This document shows positions 7,479 through 15,676 of a stretch of 33,425 bases of DNA, piece after piece (position 1 is the first letter of the stretch; each line of letters starts with the position of its first letter). Origin of the DNA: Pseudonocardia asaccharolytica DSM 44247 = NBRC 16224 (GTDB lineage Bacteria; Actinomycetota; Actinomycetes; Mycobacteriales; Pseudonocardiaceae); the NCBI RefSeq assembly GCF_000423625.1, contig NZ_AUII01000037.1, positions 1 through 33,425 of the forward strand, in the 5' to 3' direction. A program made the position numbers and the translations under genes. Below the pieces are notes generated by a model. It was not told the origin of the DNA and made no database searches. It saw nothing but the letters and a program-made list of their open reading frames with translations.

Positions 7479-8537
7479 GTGTCGCGTCTCACCAGGCTCG
7501 GTTTCATCGATGTGCGGCGCACCAGCAACCCTGTTCGGCGCAGGGTCCGCTCCCGCGGCATCCCGCCCGCGCTGGAGAAGCACGAGATCTTCTACACCGA
7601 GCAACCCCGCGAAGCCGCCGAGCTGATCGGGAAAGCACTCTCGCCCGCCACCCTGACCCGCGGGGACCTCGACGCGCAGCGGTTCGCCGCCAGCCTGCAC
7701 GGAGTGCGGCTGCGCGACGTCAGCATGCTCTACGTCGACCTCGCCATTGCCGCAACCCTCGACATCCCATCGATGGGCTCCTACTTCGCCGTGCACATGC
7801 CCACGAACGGGCGGGCCGTCTGCATGCAGGACGGGCGCACCTTCGAGGCCAACCCCATCCGCGCTCTCGTCACCAGCCCCGGGATGCCGTTGACGATGCG
7901 CTTCGACCACGACTCACCTCAGCTGGTGATCCGGATCGAACAGGCGGCCCTGGAACGCCACCTGACCCGGATGCTGGGCGGCAGCCTGTCCCGGCCGATC
8001 GTCTTCGAACCGGAGATGAACCTGGCCGCCGACGCCGCCATGCGCTGGCACGGCGCGATCCAACTGCTGCACACCGAGGTGTACTACGAGGGCTCGCTCG
8101 TCCAACGTGGACAGGGCATCGGTGCGCTCGAGGAGCTGGTCATGAGCTCCCTGCTGCTGCTCCAGCCGTCCAACCATCTGGCGCAGCTGACCGGAGAGAC
8201 CGAGCAGCCGGGCCGCCGGGTCGTCCGCGCCGCGCTGGACTATATCGAGGAGCATCTCGGCGAGCGGATCACGATGAGCGATATCGCCAAGAACGTCCAC
8301 ATGAGCGTGCGCGCCGTCCAACAGGGCTTCCGGGAGGAGTTGGGCACGACCCCGACCGTCTATCTTCGGGACCGCAGGCTGGAACGGGCCCGCGCGGATC
8401 TCACCGACGCCGAGCCGTCGGACGGGGTGACCGTCACCGATATCGCGGAGCGCTGGGGTTTCAGCCACCTCGGCAGCTTCGCGGCGCTGTACCGGAAACG
8501 CTGGGGCGAGTCACCGTCGGAGACCCTTCGCCGGTAG
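7479..8537 (+). CDS. AraC-family transcriptional regulator, likely hydrogenase regulator
   Basis: A 352-aa protein. The N-terminal and central part (about 35-215) resembles the AraC-binding-like sensory domain (RDVSMLYVDLAIAA, YFAVHMPTNG). The C-terminal about 110 residues form two helix-turn-helix motifs of the AraC/XylS type: ITMSDIAKNVHMSVRAVQQGFREELGT, then VTDIAERWGFSHLGSFAALYRKRWGESP. It is divergent from the hydrogenase operon and sits upstream of hypA by 49 bp, so control of hydrogenase genes is the natural guess. The signal it senses is unknown. The start is GTG with only a weak GAGATGAG box, so an internal start is possible. Confidence 0.85.
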   Translation: MSRLTRLGFIDVRRTSNPVRRRVRSRGIPPALEKHEIFYTEQPREAAELIGKALSPATLTRGDLDAQRFAASLHGVRLRDVSMLYVDLAIAATLDIPSMGSYFAVHMPTNGRAVCMQDGRTFEANPIRALVTSPGMPLTMRFDHDSPQLVIRIEQAALERHLTRMLGGSLSRPIVFEPEMNLAADAAMRWHGAIQLLHTEVYYEGSLVQRGQGIGALEELVMSSLLLLQPSNHLAQLTGETEQPGRRVVRAALDYIEEHLGERITMSDIAKNVHMSVRAVQQGFREELGTTPTVYLRDRRLERARADLTDAEPSDGVTVTDIAERWGFSHLGSFAALYRKRWGESPSETLRR

Positions 8538-8586
8538 TGGCTCAGGTGTGTACGGTCTGCGCATTCAAGCGGAGGGAGACGACCGG

Positions 8587-8925
8587 ATGCACGAGTTGTC
8601 GATCTGCAAGTCCATTGTCGACATCGTCAACCGGCATGCGGGCGGACGGGACGTGCGGACCGTCCACGTGCGGGTCGGGAAGCTGCGGCAGATCGTCCCG
8701 GACACGCTGGTGTACTGCTGGTCGCTGGTGAACGAGGAAACACCGCTCGCCGGATCGCAGCTCCAGGTCGAGAGCGTTCCAGCTGCGATACGCTGCACTG
8801 ACTGCAATCACACCCAGACGCTCGACGATCCAATTCTGATGTGTGCGAGCTGCGCCGGAACGAACGTGGAGATCGTCGCCGGCGAGGAATTTCTCATCAC
8901 CTCACTCGAGCTTTCGGAGGCTTGA
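8587..8925 (+). CDS. hypA: Hydrogenase nickel-insertion protein HypA
   Basis: A 112-aa nickel metallochaperone that works with HypB to load Ni into the hydrogenase large subunit. It has the invariant N-terminal MHELSI (His2 binds Ni) and a structural zinc site, C70-x2-C73 and C86-x2-C89. The length is standard. The ATG at 8587 was chosen because it places the essential MHE at the N-terminus; an upstream in-frame start at 8548 would bury it. It is 49 bp after the AraC gene and 6 bp before hypB. Confidence 0.95.
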   Translation: MHELSICKSIVDIVNRHAGGRDVRTVHVRVGKLRQIVPDTLVYCWSLVNEETPLAGSQLQVESVPAAIRCTDCNHTQTLDDPILMCASCAGTNVEIVAGEEFLITSLELSEA

Positions 8926-8931
8926 CCGCAA

Positions 8932-9768
8932 ATGGGTCGATTCCACCGGCATGACGACACCGGCCACGGGCACGGGCATCAGCACGGGAATGAGCACGGC
9001 CACGGCCACGGGCACGCCGGCAACGGTCACGGGCACGGCGAGCTCGGCGACCACACCGGCTACCAGACCGGCACCGAGCGCATCGAGATCCTGGAACGGA
9101 TCTTCGACGAGAACGACCACACCGCCGCGGCCAACCGGGCCGACTTTGACAATGCCCAGGTCACCGCTGTCAACCTGATGTCCTCGCCGGGCGCGGGGAA
9201 GACCTCCGTGCTGCGCGAGACCCTCCAGCGGCTGCGGCACCTGCGGGTCGGTGTCATCGAGGGCGATATCGAGACCAGCATCGACGCGGACCGGCTCGCC
9301 GGCCTCGGCGCCACCATCTCCCTGATCAACACGGCCAACGGGTTCGGCGGGGAATGCCACCTGGATGCGCCGATGATTCGCTCCGCGCTGCCTCGGCTGC
9401 CGCTGGCCGAACTGGACATGGTCATCATCGAGAACGTCGGAAACCTGGTGTGCCCGGCCGAGTTCGAAGTCGGCGAGCATGCCCGAGCAATGGTGTTCTC
9501 GGTGACCGAGGGCGAGGAGAAGCCGCTGAAATACCCGGTCATGTTCCGGTCGGCCGACCTCGTGCTCGTCAACAAGGTCGACCTGCTTCCGCATCTCGAC
9601 TTCGACCTGCCGTTGTTCTATGCGAACCTGCGCGCAGTGAATCCGAACGTCCGCACGATCGAAATGAGTGCGCGCACCGGTCAGGGAATCGACGAATGGT
9701 GCGACTGGCTGTCGGGCCTGCGGTCGGACCGCGCGTCGAATGCCGCGGCATCGCAGCCGAACGGATGA
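8932..9768 (+). CDS. hypB: Hydrogenase nickel-incorporation GTPase HypB
   Basis: A 278-aa SIMIBI-class GTPase for nickel delivery. The first 41 residues contain 13 histidines in GH repeats, a nickel-storage tail. The G domain starts near 75, with Walker A SSPGAGKTS (84-92), EGDIET, the ENVGNL region and the NKVD base-specificity motif. The N-terminal CxxCGC metal motif found in some HypB proteins is absent. The gene is adjacent to hypA. The other hyp genes (C, D, E, F) are not in the window and must lie elsewhere. Confidence 0.95.
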   Translation: MGRFHRHDDTGHGHGHQHGNEHGHGHGHAGNGHGHGELGDHTGYQTGTERIEILERIFDENDHTAAANRADFDNAQVTAVNLMSSPGAGKTSVLRETLQRLRHLRVGVIEGDIETSIDADRLAGLGATISLINTANGFGGECHLDAPMIRSALPRLPLAELDMVIIENVGNLVCPAEFEVGEHARAMVFSVTEGEEKPLKYPVMFRSADLVLVNKVDLLPHLDFDLPLFYANLRAVNPNVRTIEMSARTGQGIDEWCDWLSGLRSDRASNAAASQPNG

Positions 9769-9814
9769 CCGCCTGGGCCCGCGGGGGAGCCCCTCGGGGA
9801 ACGGGCCCAGGCGG
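9769..9814. terminator. Bidirectional hairpin between hypB and cbbP
   Basis: A perfect 13-bp inverted repeat (CCGCCTGGGCCCG, 9769-9781, against 9802-9814) begins right after the hypB stop, with further G/C self-pairing in the 20-base interior. It lies between convergent genes, so it likely ends both transcripts. There is no T-run, as usual in high-GC actinobacteria. Confidence 0.7.
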
Positions 9815-9825
9815 ACGATCGAGAG

Positions 9826-10773
9826 TTACCGGGCCGCCTCGAGCAGGTGGTGCAGCAGCAGCAACTGCGTGATCGCCAGCGGCTCGCTGCGGGCGTCGGG
9901 ACCGAGCCGCCCGAGGCAGTCCGGGGCGCTGTCGCCCGGCTCCCCCATCTCGGCCCAGATCGCCTTCTCGACGGCGAGACTCTCCTCCCGCGGCACATAG
10001 CCGTGGATGTGCAGCGCGTCGACCGGGCGGCCGTCGGTGTCGCGTTCGAGCTTGAGATGCATCGCCCGGCTCAACCCCGGCTGCAGCGCGGCGCTCAGAT
10101 CCGGATGCCGGATCGTCGGCCGCAGCAGCAGCTGCGCCGACAGCGACGAGCCCGCCGGGTCGTCGCGTCCCTCGACCGGCGCGAAGCGAACCACGATATC
10201 GGCCTGCTGGCGCTGCGGCCGGATGAACGCCGCGGATTCGGGCTCCCGCAGCTCCAGCTCGGCCAGCACCTGCTCGGGTGAGTAGCCGCGTTTGCGGGTG
10301 TCCCGCTGGATCTTCCAGCCGCGTCGGATCTCCTCGACCGGGTCGAGGAACACCGTCACGTCGAAGCAGGCCCGCGCCAGCTTGCTGTGCAGCGGGAACA
10401 GGCCCTCGACGATGATGAACTCGCCCGGCTCGACCAGCTCGGGCCGGGCGAGCTGCCCCGTGGAGTGGTCGTAGACCGGCTTGAGGATCGGGTGACCGGT
10501 GGCGAGCAGCTGCAGATGCTGCTCCATGATGTCGATGTAGTTGCAGTCCGGGTGCAGCGCGGTGAACGGCAGGTTCTTGCGCTCGACCCGGTCGTAGCGG
10601 TGGTAGTCGTCGGTGCACAGCGACACGCACCGCTCCGGACCGAGCGCCTCGACCAACCCGGCGGTGAGCGTGGTCTTTCCCGCCGCGCTGTCCCCGGCGA
10701 TCGCGAGCATCACCGGCCGCGCCTGTTCACGCTTGTCGCCGGCGCGGCTGATCCGCAGCATCTTGTCAGGCAC
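9826..10773 (-). CDS. cbbP: Phosphoribulokinase
   Basis: A 315-aa kinase that phosphorylates ribulose 5-phosphate with ATP to give ribulose 1,5-bisphosphate, the substrate of RuBisCO. The P-loop is GDSAAGKTT (27-35). CTDDYHRYDR and the later ALHPDCNY/KPVYDHSTG segments are typical of PRK. IIVEGLFPLH and DVTVFLDP complete the kinase core. The start is GTG at 10773, backed by GGGAGG upstream, and it overlaps the transketolase stop by 8 bp, so translation is coupled. It is the last gene of rpe-tkt-cbbP. Confidence 0.93.
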   Translation of the reverse strand: MPDKMLRISRAGDKREQARPVMLAIAGDSAAGKTTLTAGLVEALGPERCVSLCTDDYHRYDRVERKNLPFTALHPDCNYIDIMEQHLQLLATGHPILKPVYDHSTGQLARPELVEPGEFIIVEGLFPLHSKLARACFDVTVFLDPVEEIRRGWKIQRDTRKRGYSPEQVLAELELREPESAAFIRPQRQQADIVVRFAPVEGRDDPAGSSLSAQLLLRPTIRHPDLSAALQPGLSRAMHLKLERDTDGRPVDALHIHGYVPREESLAVEKAIWAEMGEPGDSAPDCLGRLGPDARSEPLAITQLLLLHHLLEAAR

Positions 10774-12877
10774 GGGGCGTCCTCCCGGGGATCGCGGGCC
10801 CGGCGGAGGTAGCCCCCACCGTGGCGAGTGCGGTTCGGGCGACGACCGATGCGGACAGCCCCAGGTGATCGGCGACCTCATGCCCCGGCCCGCTGGCGCC
10901 GAAGCGGTCCACCCCGATGACCGTGTCGCGAGGTCCGGCGAGTGCCCGCCAGCCGGTGGGCACCCCGGCCTCGATCCAGACGACCGGGGCCGTCGGCCTC
11001 GGGTAGCTTCCGGAACGCAGCGCGCCCTCCAGACGTTCGCGGCACAGCACCGAGACGACCTGGGCCTCGACGCCACGGGCCGCCAACAGTTCGGCGGCGA
11101 CCAGGGACAGCGAGACCTCGGACCCGCTGGCGGCGAGCACGACGTCGGGGCCCCCGGACGGGGCCCGGACGGTGCGGGCGCCGAACCGGCGGCAGTCGTC
11201 GAGCCCCGAGCCCCCGAGAACCGGCAGGTCCTGGCGGCTGAGCACGAGCGCGGTCGGGCCGTCCAGGTTGGCCGCTGCGAACTCCCAGGCGAGCGCGGTC
11301 TCGGCCGCGTCGGCGGGGCGCAGCACGGTCAGCCCCGGGATGATCCGCAGCGACTCGAGCTGCTCGATCGGCTGGTGGGTGGGTCCGTCCTCGCCGACAT
11401 AGATCGAGTCGTGGGTGAACACGTGGATCACCGGCTGCCCCATCAACGCGGCCAGCCGCAGCGCGGGGCGCAGGTAGTCGGCGAAGACGAGGAACGTGCT
11501 GCCGAACGGGCGCAGCCCGCCGTGCAGCGCGATCCCGTTCATCGCCGCGGCCATCGCGTGCTCCCGGATACCGAAGTGGATGGTGCGGCCCGCATACTCG
11601 CCGGGACCGACATCCCCACCCGGGATCGCGGTGTTCGTCGACGCCGCGAGGTCGGCCGAGCCGCCGACCAGCGCCGGGTAGACCGGGGCCAGCGCCTGCA
11701 ACGCCGATCCCGAGGCCTTGCGGGTCGCGGTGCGGGCACCCGCGGTCGCGCCGTCCGCGAGCGGCTTCAGCACGCCGAGGTCCGGCGCGGAGGGGACGCG
11801 GTCGAGCGGGAAGTTCGCGGCGAGATCCGGATGGGCCTGCGACCATTCGGCGTGCGTCCGTTCCCACCGCACCCGCTCCTGGGCGCCCGCACCGGCCCGG
11901 ACGGTGCCGGCCAGCCGGACGGCGGTGGGGACGTGGAACGGGGTGTCCGGCCAGCCGAAGCGACGGCGCATCCCGGCGAGGGTCGCCGACCCGAGCGGCG
12001 CGCCGTGCGCCGCCGGGGTGCCCTGCACCTCCACGGCGCCGTAGCCGATCGTGGTCTTGACGGTGATGAAGGTCGGGCGGTCCTCGATCCGCCGGACCTC
12101 GGCAAACGCCCGATCGAGCGCCGCGACGTCGTTGCCGTCGTCGACCCACAGCGTCCGCCATCCGTAGGAGGCGAAGCGGGCCGCGGCGTCGTCCGCGCAG
12201 CTGCGCTCGGCGGGGCCGTCGATGGTCACGTTGTTGTCGTCGTAGATCACCGCGAGCTTGCCCAGCCGCAGCCGGCCGGCCAGCGAGGCCGCCTCGTGGC
12301 TGATGCCCTCCATGAGGTCGCCGTCCCCGGCCAGGACCCAGGTGCGGTGGTCGACGACGCGGTGCTCGGCGGTGTTGCAGCGGGCGGCGAGCATCCGTTC
12401 GGCCAGCGCCATGCCGACCGCGTTGGCCAGGCCCTGGCCCAGTGGCCCGGTGGTGGTCTCCACCCCCGGGGTGGGGCCCACCTCGGGATGCCCGGGCGTG
12501 CGCGAGCCCAGCTGCCGGAACCGGCGCAGCTCGTCCAGCGAGAGGTCATAGCCGAACACGTGCAGCAGCGCGTACAGCAGCATCGAGCCGTGGCCCGCCG
12601 ACAGCACGAAGCGGTCCCGGTCCGGCCAGTCCGCCCTGGCCGGGTCGTGGCGCAGGTGCCGCGACCACAGCACCCAGGCCGCGGTAGCCGTGCCCAGCGG
12701 AAGCCCGGGGTGGCCGCTGTTCGCGGCCTGCACGGCGTCCGCCGCCAGGAAGCGCAGCGTCGCGGCGGCCAGTTCGTCCAGCTCGGCGGGCTGGATGGTC
12801 CCGTTGGCCGGGCCTGCGACGTCGGCGAGCTGCGGGCTGAGGGCACCGGAGGCCGGCGCCGAACCGGTCGTGCTCAT
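10766..12877 (-). CDS. tkt: Transketolase
   Basis: A 703-aa thiamine-diphosphate enzyme that moves two-carbon units between sugar phosphates, regenerating pentose phosphates in the Calvin cycle. Signatures: NSGHPGLPLG near the N-terminus; the TPP motif GDGDLMEGISHEAASLAG..N; the pyrimidine domain GIREHAMAAAMNGIALHGG; and THDSIYVGEDGPTHQPIEQL. The start at 12877 forms an ATGA overlap with the rpe stop. An N-terminal extension of about 25 residues is low in complexity. The Calvin-cycle context suggests a dedicated autotrophic copy (cbbT). Confidence 0.95.
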   Translation of the reverse strand: MSTTGSAPASGALSPQLADVAGPANGTIQPAELDELAAATLRFLAADAVQAANSGHPGLPLGTATAAWVLWSRHLRHDPARADWPDRDRFVLSAGHGSMLLYALLHVFGYDLSLDELRRFRQLGSRTPGHPEVGPTPGVETTTGPLGQGLANAVGMALAERMLAARCNTAEHRVVDHRTWVLAGDGDLMEGISHEAASLAGRLRLGKLAVIYDDNNVTIDGPAERSCADDAAARFASYGWRTLWVDDGNDVAALDRAFAEVRRIEDRPTFITVKTTIGYGAVEVQGTPAAHGAPLGSATLAGMRRRFGWPDTPFHVPTAVRLAGTVRAGAGAQERVRWERTHAEWSQAHPDLAANFPLDRVPSAPDLGVLKPLADGATAGARTATRKASGSALQALAPVYPALVGGSADLAASTNTAIPGGDVGPGEYAGRTIHFGIREHAMAAAMNGIALHGGLRPFGSTFLVFADYLRPALRLAALMGQPVIHVFTHDSIYVGEDGPTHQPIEQLESLRIIPGLTVLRPADAAETALAWEFAAANLDGPTALVLSRQDLPVLGGSGLDDCRRFGARTVRAPSGGPDVVLAASGSEVSLSLVAAELLAARGVEAQVVSVLCRERLEGALRSGSYPRPTAPVVWIEAGVPTGWRALAGPRDTVIGVDRFGASGPGHEVADHLGLSASVVARTALATVGATSAGPAIPGRTPRA

Positions 12878-13560
12878 ACGGTCACCTCCACGGTCGCCCC
12901 CGCCCGGAGCGTGGCCACCCGATCGGCCATCGTTCCCGGACCGGTGAACAGGGCCGAGCCCGCGCAGAACACCGTGGCGCCCGCGCGTGCGGCGGCGCCG
13001 ATGGTGTCGCGGGCGATCCCGCCGTCCACCTCGAGCTCGATGTCGAGGCCGCGCCCGTCGATCAGCCCCCGCGCGGCGGCGATCTTGGACTCCATACTGG
13101 CCAGATAGCGCTGCCCGCCGAAGCCGGGGTTGACCGTCATGACCAGCAGCAGGTCGACGAGGTCGAGCACATGCTCGACCGCGGCCAGCGGGGTGGCCGG
13201 GTTGAGCGCCACTCCGGTGCGCGCCCCCAGCTCCTTGATCCGGCCCAGGGTGCGGTGCAGGTGCGGGCACGCCTCGGCGTGCACGATGACGATCCCGCAG
13301 CCGGCCTCCACCCAGCGGGGCAGCATCGGGTCGGGGTCGGCGACCATCAGGTGGGCTTCGAAACCGAGATCGACCAGTCCGCGGGTGGCGGCGATGACAT
13401 CAGGGCCGAAGGTCAGGTTCGGGACGAAACAACCGTCCATCACATCCCACTGGACGCGGTCCACCCCCGCCTTCTCCAGTTCCAGGAGCTGGCTTCCGAG
13501 CTCCGCGAAGTCCGCGGGCAGTACCGACGCGACGATCGTCGGCTGGGGGGGAACAGGCAT
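12874..13560 (-). CDS. rpe: Ribulose-phosphate 3-epimerase, variant metal site
   Basis: A 228-aa TIM-barrel enzyme interconverting xylulose and ribulose 5-phosphates. DVMDGCFVPNLTFGP, AHLMV, NPGFGGQRY and the phosphate-binding VDGG match the family. In well-studied Rpe proteins the metal is held by His-x-Asp of the DVMD strand, a His in HLMV and the Asp of VDGG. Here the first His is Gln (VQWDVMD), while the others are present. This may define an actinobacterial subgroup rather than a dead enzyme. It is the first gene of rpe-tkt-cbbP and starts 28 bp after a conserved promoter box. Confidence 0.9.
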   Translation of the reverse strand: MPVPPQPTIVASVLPADFAELGSQLLELEKAGVDRVQWDVMDGCFVPNLTFGPDVIAATRGLVDLGFEAHLMVADPDPMLPRWVEAGCGIVIVHAEACPHLHRTLGRIKELGARTGVALNPATPLAAVEHVLDLVDLLLVMTVNPGFGGQRYLASMESKIAAARGLIDGRGLDIELEVDGGIARDTIGAAARAGATVFCAGSALFTGPGTMADRVATLRAGATVEVTV

Positions 13561-13587
13561 CGCACCTCCTCGTGGGGTCAAGGCTTC

Positions 13588-13602
13588 CGACGTTAGGTGC
13601 GG
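13588..13602 (-). promoter_or_regulatory. Promoter -10 box of the rpe-tkt-cbbP operon
   Basis: On the minus strand the box reads CCGCACCTAACGTCG. It contains TAACGT, a TAnnnT -10 element, 28 bp upstream of the rpe start. Fba (16706-16720) carries 13 of 15 identical bases at almost the same distance. A G-run (complement of 13617-13622) lies 21 bp further upstream where a -35 would be expected, and no TTGACA is present, which suggests activator dependence (inference). Confidence 0.5.
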
Positions 13603-13616
13603 TCTCGCCGCCCCGA

Positions 13617-13633
13617 CCCCCCGCTGTGGGGGG
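13617..13633. promoter_or_regulatory. C6/G6 inverted repeat in the divergent rpe/response-regulator region
   Basis: CCCCCC-GCTGT-GGGGGG sits midway in the 126-bp gap between rpe and the response regulator, followed by a second G6 run (CACGGGGGGAAA). It could be a regulator site shared by both divergent promoters. Confidence 0.35.
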
Positions 13634-13673
13634 AACACGGGGGGAAACTGCGCGGTCCCGATGCGGAGCGGCC

Positions 13674-13679
13674 TAGTGT
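13674..13679 (+). promoter_or_regulatory. -10 element of the response regulator gene, probable leaderless start
   Basis: TAGTGT within GCGGCCTAGTGTCTGCG lies 7 bp before the ATG at 13687. That places the transcription start at or next to the start codon, and no Shine-Dalgarno sequence is present. It shares CCTA[AG][CT]GTC with the rpe and fba promoters. Confidence 0.5.
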
Positions 13680-13686
13680 CTGCGCC

Positions 13687-14355
13687 ATGACGAATCCGGG
13701 GTCCATGCCGCTGCGGGTGGTGCTCGTGGATGACCATGAGATGGTCGTGGCCGGGCTGAAGGCGATGCTCGCGCCGTTCCGCGGACGCGTGCGGGTCGTC
13801 GGCGAGGCGATAGGCGCCGATCACGCGATGAGCATCGTCGCCGGCCTGGATCCGGACCTGGTGCTGTGCGACGTGCGCATGCAGGGGGCCAGCGGCCTTG
13901 ATCTGTGCCGGGTGCTGCGGGAGCGCGACCCGGATCGCAAGGTCGTGCTGTTGTCGGTCTACGACGACGAGCAGTATCTGTTCCAGGCACTGCGCGCCGG
14001 TGCCTCCGGCTATCTGCTCAAGAAGATCAGCGGGGAGGAGCTGGTCCGCCAGCTGGAGCTCGCGGCCGCCGGGGTGACAGTGATCGATACAGCGCTGGCC
14101 GGGCGGGCGGTGGACACCGCGGCGCGGCTGCAGAGCAAGGAGTTCTGGCCCGGCGCCCGGCACGGGCTCACCCACCGGGAGAGCGAGGTCCTCTCGCTGA
14201 TGGTGAGCGGCCTTTCCAACCGCGGGATCGCCACCCGGCTCGTGGTCAGCGACGAGACCGTGAAGAGCCACGTCCGGTCGATCTACCGCAAGCTCGGGGT
14301 CAACGACCGCACCGGCGCCGTGGCGACCGCACTACGCGAGGGGATCTTCCATTGA
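13687..14355 (+). CDS. NarL/FixJ-family response regulator
   Basis: A 222-aa protein. The receiver domain (about 8-130) has the acidic pocket VLVDDHE, the phospho-acceptor LCDVRM, and the conserved Lys in YLLKK. The C-terminal LuxR-type HTH (about 155-220) reads LTHRESEVLSLMVSGLSNRGIATRL then TVKSHVRSIYRKLGV. It is paired with the GAF kinase that follows, with a 4-bp overlap. It is divergent from rpe-tkt-cbbP and close to fba and RuBisCO, so control of CO2-fixation genes is plausible. The ATG at 13687 sits just after a -10 box. Confidence 0.93.
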   Translation: MTNPGSMPLRVVLVDDHEMVVAGLKAMLAPFRGRVRVVGEAIGADHAMSIVAGLDPDLVLCDVRMQGASGLDLCRVLRERDPDRKVVLLSVYDDEQYLFQALRAGASGYLLKKISGEELVRQLELAAAGVTVIDTALAGRAVDTAARLQSKEFWPGARHGLTHRESEVLSLMVSGLSNRGIATRLVVSDETVKSHVRSIYRKLGVNDRTGAVATALREGIFH

Positions 14356-15572
14356 GCAGGCACGAGGCGCATCCGATGCTCGGGCTGGTCGACCCGGAGC
14401 AGGAGTACGCCCTGCTGCTCGGCATCATCGAGGCCGTCTCCAGCGGTCCCGCGGTCGAGCCGCTCGCCGCCGCCGTCGCCCGGCTGATCACCGAGGCGAC
14501 CGCGACGGACGTGTGTTTCGTGCACGTTCTCGATGATGCGGAACGTTCGCTCACCCTGGCCGGCGCGACCCCGCCGTTCGATCAGCATGTGGGGCGGATC
14601 CGGCTTCCGCTCGGGGCGGGGGTGACCGGCTGGGTGGCCAGCCATCGCGAGCCCGCGGTGATCGTCGAGCGGAAGGAGACCGACCCGCGCTACCTACCCA
14701 TCCCGGCGTTGCGCGGCACCGAGTTCACCTCGATGGCCTCGGTGCCGATGGCGGCCGACCTCCCCGGGCTCGTCGGCGTGCTCAACGTGCACACGGTAGC
14801 CCGGCGCGAGTTCACCGATCGCGATATCCGGCTGCTCATCGTCATCGGCAACCTGGTGGCCGGGGCGCTGCACCAGGCCCGGACCCACCGCAAGCTCGCG
14901 GCCAGGGAACGCGCGCACGAGCGGTTCACCGAGCAGGTGATCGCGGCCCAGGAGACCGAGCGGCGCCGGCTCGCCGGGGACATCCACGACGGGATCTCGC
15001 AGCGGCTGGTGACGCTGTCGTATCACTTGGACGCGGTCGGGCAGTTGCTGCGCGACGATCCGGCCGAGGCCGCCGCGCAGCTCGAACTCGCGCGGGGCCT
15101 CGTCGATCTCACCCTCGACGAGGCGCGCGCCGCGATCGGCGGGTTGCGCCCCCCGGTCCTGGACGATCTGGGCCTGGCGGGCGGGCTGGCCAGCCTCGCC
15201 CGGTCGATTCCGCAGGTCGATGTGCACCTCGACCTCGCCGACGACCGGGTGCCCGAGCATGTGGAGATCGCGCTGTACCGGATCGCGCAGGAGTGCCTGC
15301 AGAACATCATCAAACACGCGGGGGCCAGCACGGCGCGGCTGAGCTTCCGGGTGCATCGCGGCCGAGCCCGCCTCGAGGTCGCCGACAACGGCGTGGGCTT
15401 CGACGCCGGCACCATCGGCGAGGGGTCGACCGGCTACGGCATGCGGTCCATGACCGAGCGGGCCGAGCTGGTCGGCGGAAGGCTGAAGGTGATCTCCCGC
15501 CCCGGATCGGGGACCACGATCACCGCCACCGTCCCCGTCACGGCGACCCAAATCCGCGTTATGGAGCCATAA
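14352..15572 (+). CDS. GAF-domain sensor histidine kinase (NarL-partner, HisKA_3 type)
   Basis: A protein of about 406 aa, cytoplasmic, with no membrane segments. A GAF domain (about 30-180) is followed by the dimerisation/phospho-acceptor region ETERRRLAGDIHDGISQRLV with the acceptor His, and an ATPase domain with the N-box YRIAQECLQNIIKHA and the G-boxes DNGVGF and GYGMRSM. GAF domains may bind small molecules, haem or redox ligands; the ligand here is unknown. The TTG at 14352 overlaps the regulator stop (TTGA) and has GAGGGGA upstream; an ATG at 14376 is the alternative. The gene's last codons lie inside the first of three palindromes. Confidence 0.88.
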   Translation: MSRHEAHPMLGLVDPEQEYALLLGIIEAVSSGPAVEPLAAAVARLITEATATDVCFVHVLDDAERSLTLAGATPPFDQHVGRIRLPLGAGVTGWVASHREPAVIVERKETDPRYLPIPALRGTEFTSMASVPMAADLPGLVGVLNVHTVARREFTDRDIRLLIVIGNLVAGALHQARTHRKLAARERAHERFTEQVIAAQETERRRLAGDIHDGISQRLVTLSYHLDAVGQLLRDDPAEAAAQLELARGLVDLTLDEARAAIGGLRPPVLDDLGLAGGLASLARSIPQVDVHLDLADDRVPEHVEIALYRIAQECLQNIIKHAGASTARLSFRVHRGRARLEVADNGVGFDAGTIGEGSTGYGMRSMTERAELVGGRLKVISRPGSGTTITATVPVTATQIRVMEP

Positions 15573-15658
15573 CGTCGTCGGGACCCGCCCACCATGCACG
15601 TTATGGAGCCATAACGCCCTTCGAGCCCGGCCGGCATCCGCGTTATGGCTCCATAACG
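15557..15658. repeat. Three 18-bp palindromes at exact 42-bp spacing
   Basis: CGTTATGGAGCCATAACG occurs at 15557-15574 and 15599-15616, and its reverse complement at 15641-15658, so start-to-start distances are exactly 42 bp. Each copy is a perfect palindrome except for the central AG/CT. The 24-bp interspaces are about half identical to each other. The first copy supplies the final codons and stop of the histidine kinase. The 42-bp period (four DNA turns) would put a bound dimer on the same face each time. Confidence 0.75.
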
Positions 15659-15673
15659 CGGATGCCGGCCGGG
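15626..15673. terminator. 23-bp-arm perfect hairpin between convergent kinase and aldolase genes
   Basis: The arms 15626-15648 and 15651-15673 are perfect reverse complements separated by CT, and the third 18-bp palindrome forms the tip. The structure ends 3 bp before the fba stop codon. It would fold strongly in either transcript, so it is a likely bidirectional terminator, although arms of this length are unusual. Confidence 0.6.
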
Positions 15674-15676
15674 CGG

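Noticed and set aside
15557..15658. Regularly spaced repeats as a small CRISPR array.
   Set aside because: The repeats are only 18 bp, fully palindromic, one copy is inverted, the first overlaps a coding end, and no cas genes are present.
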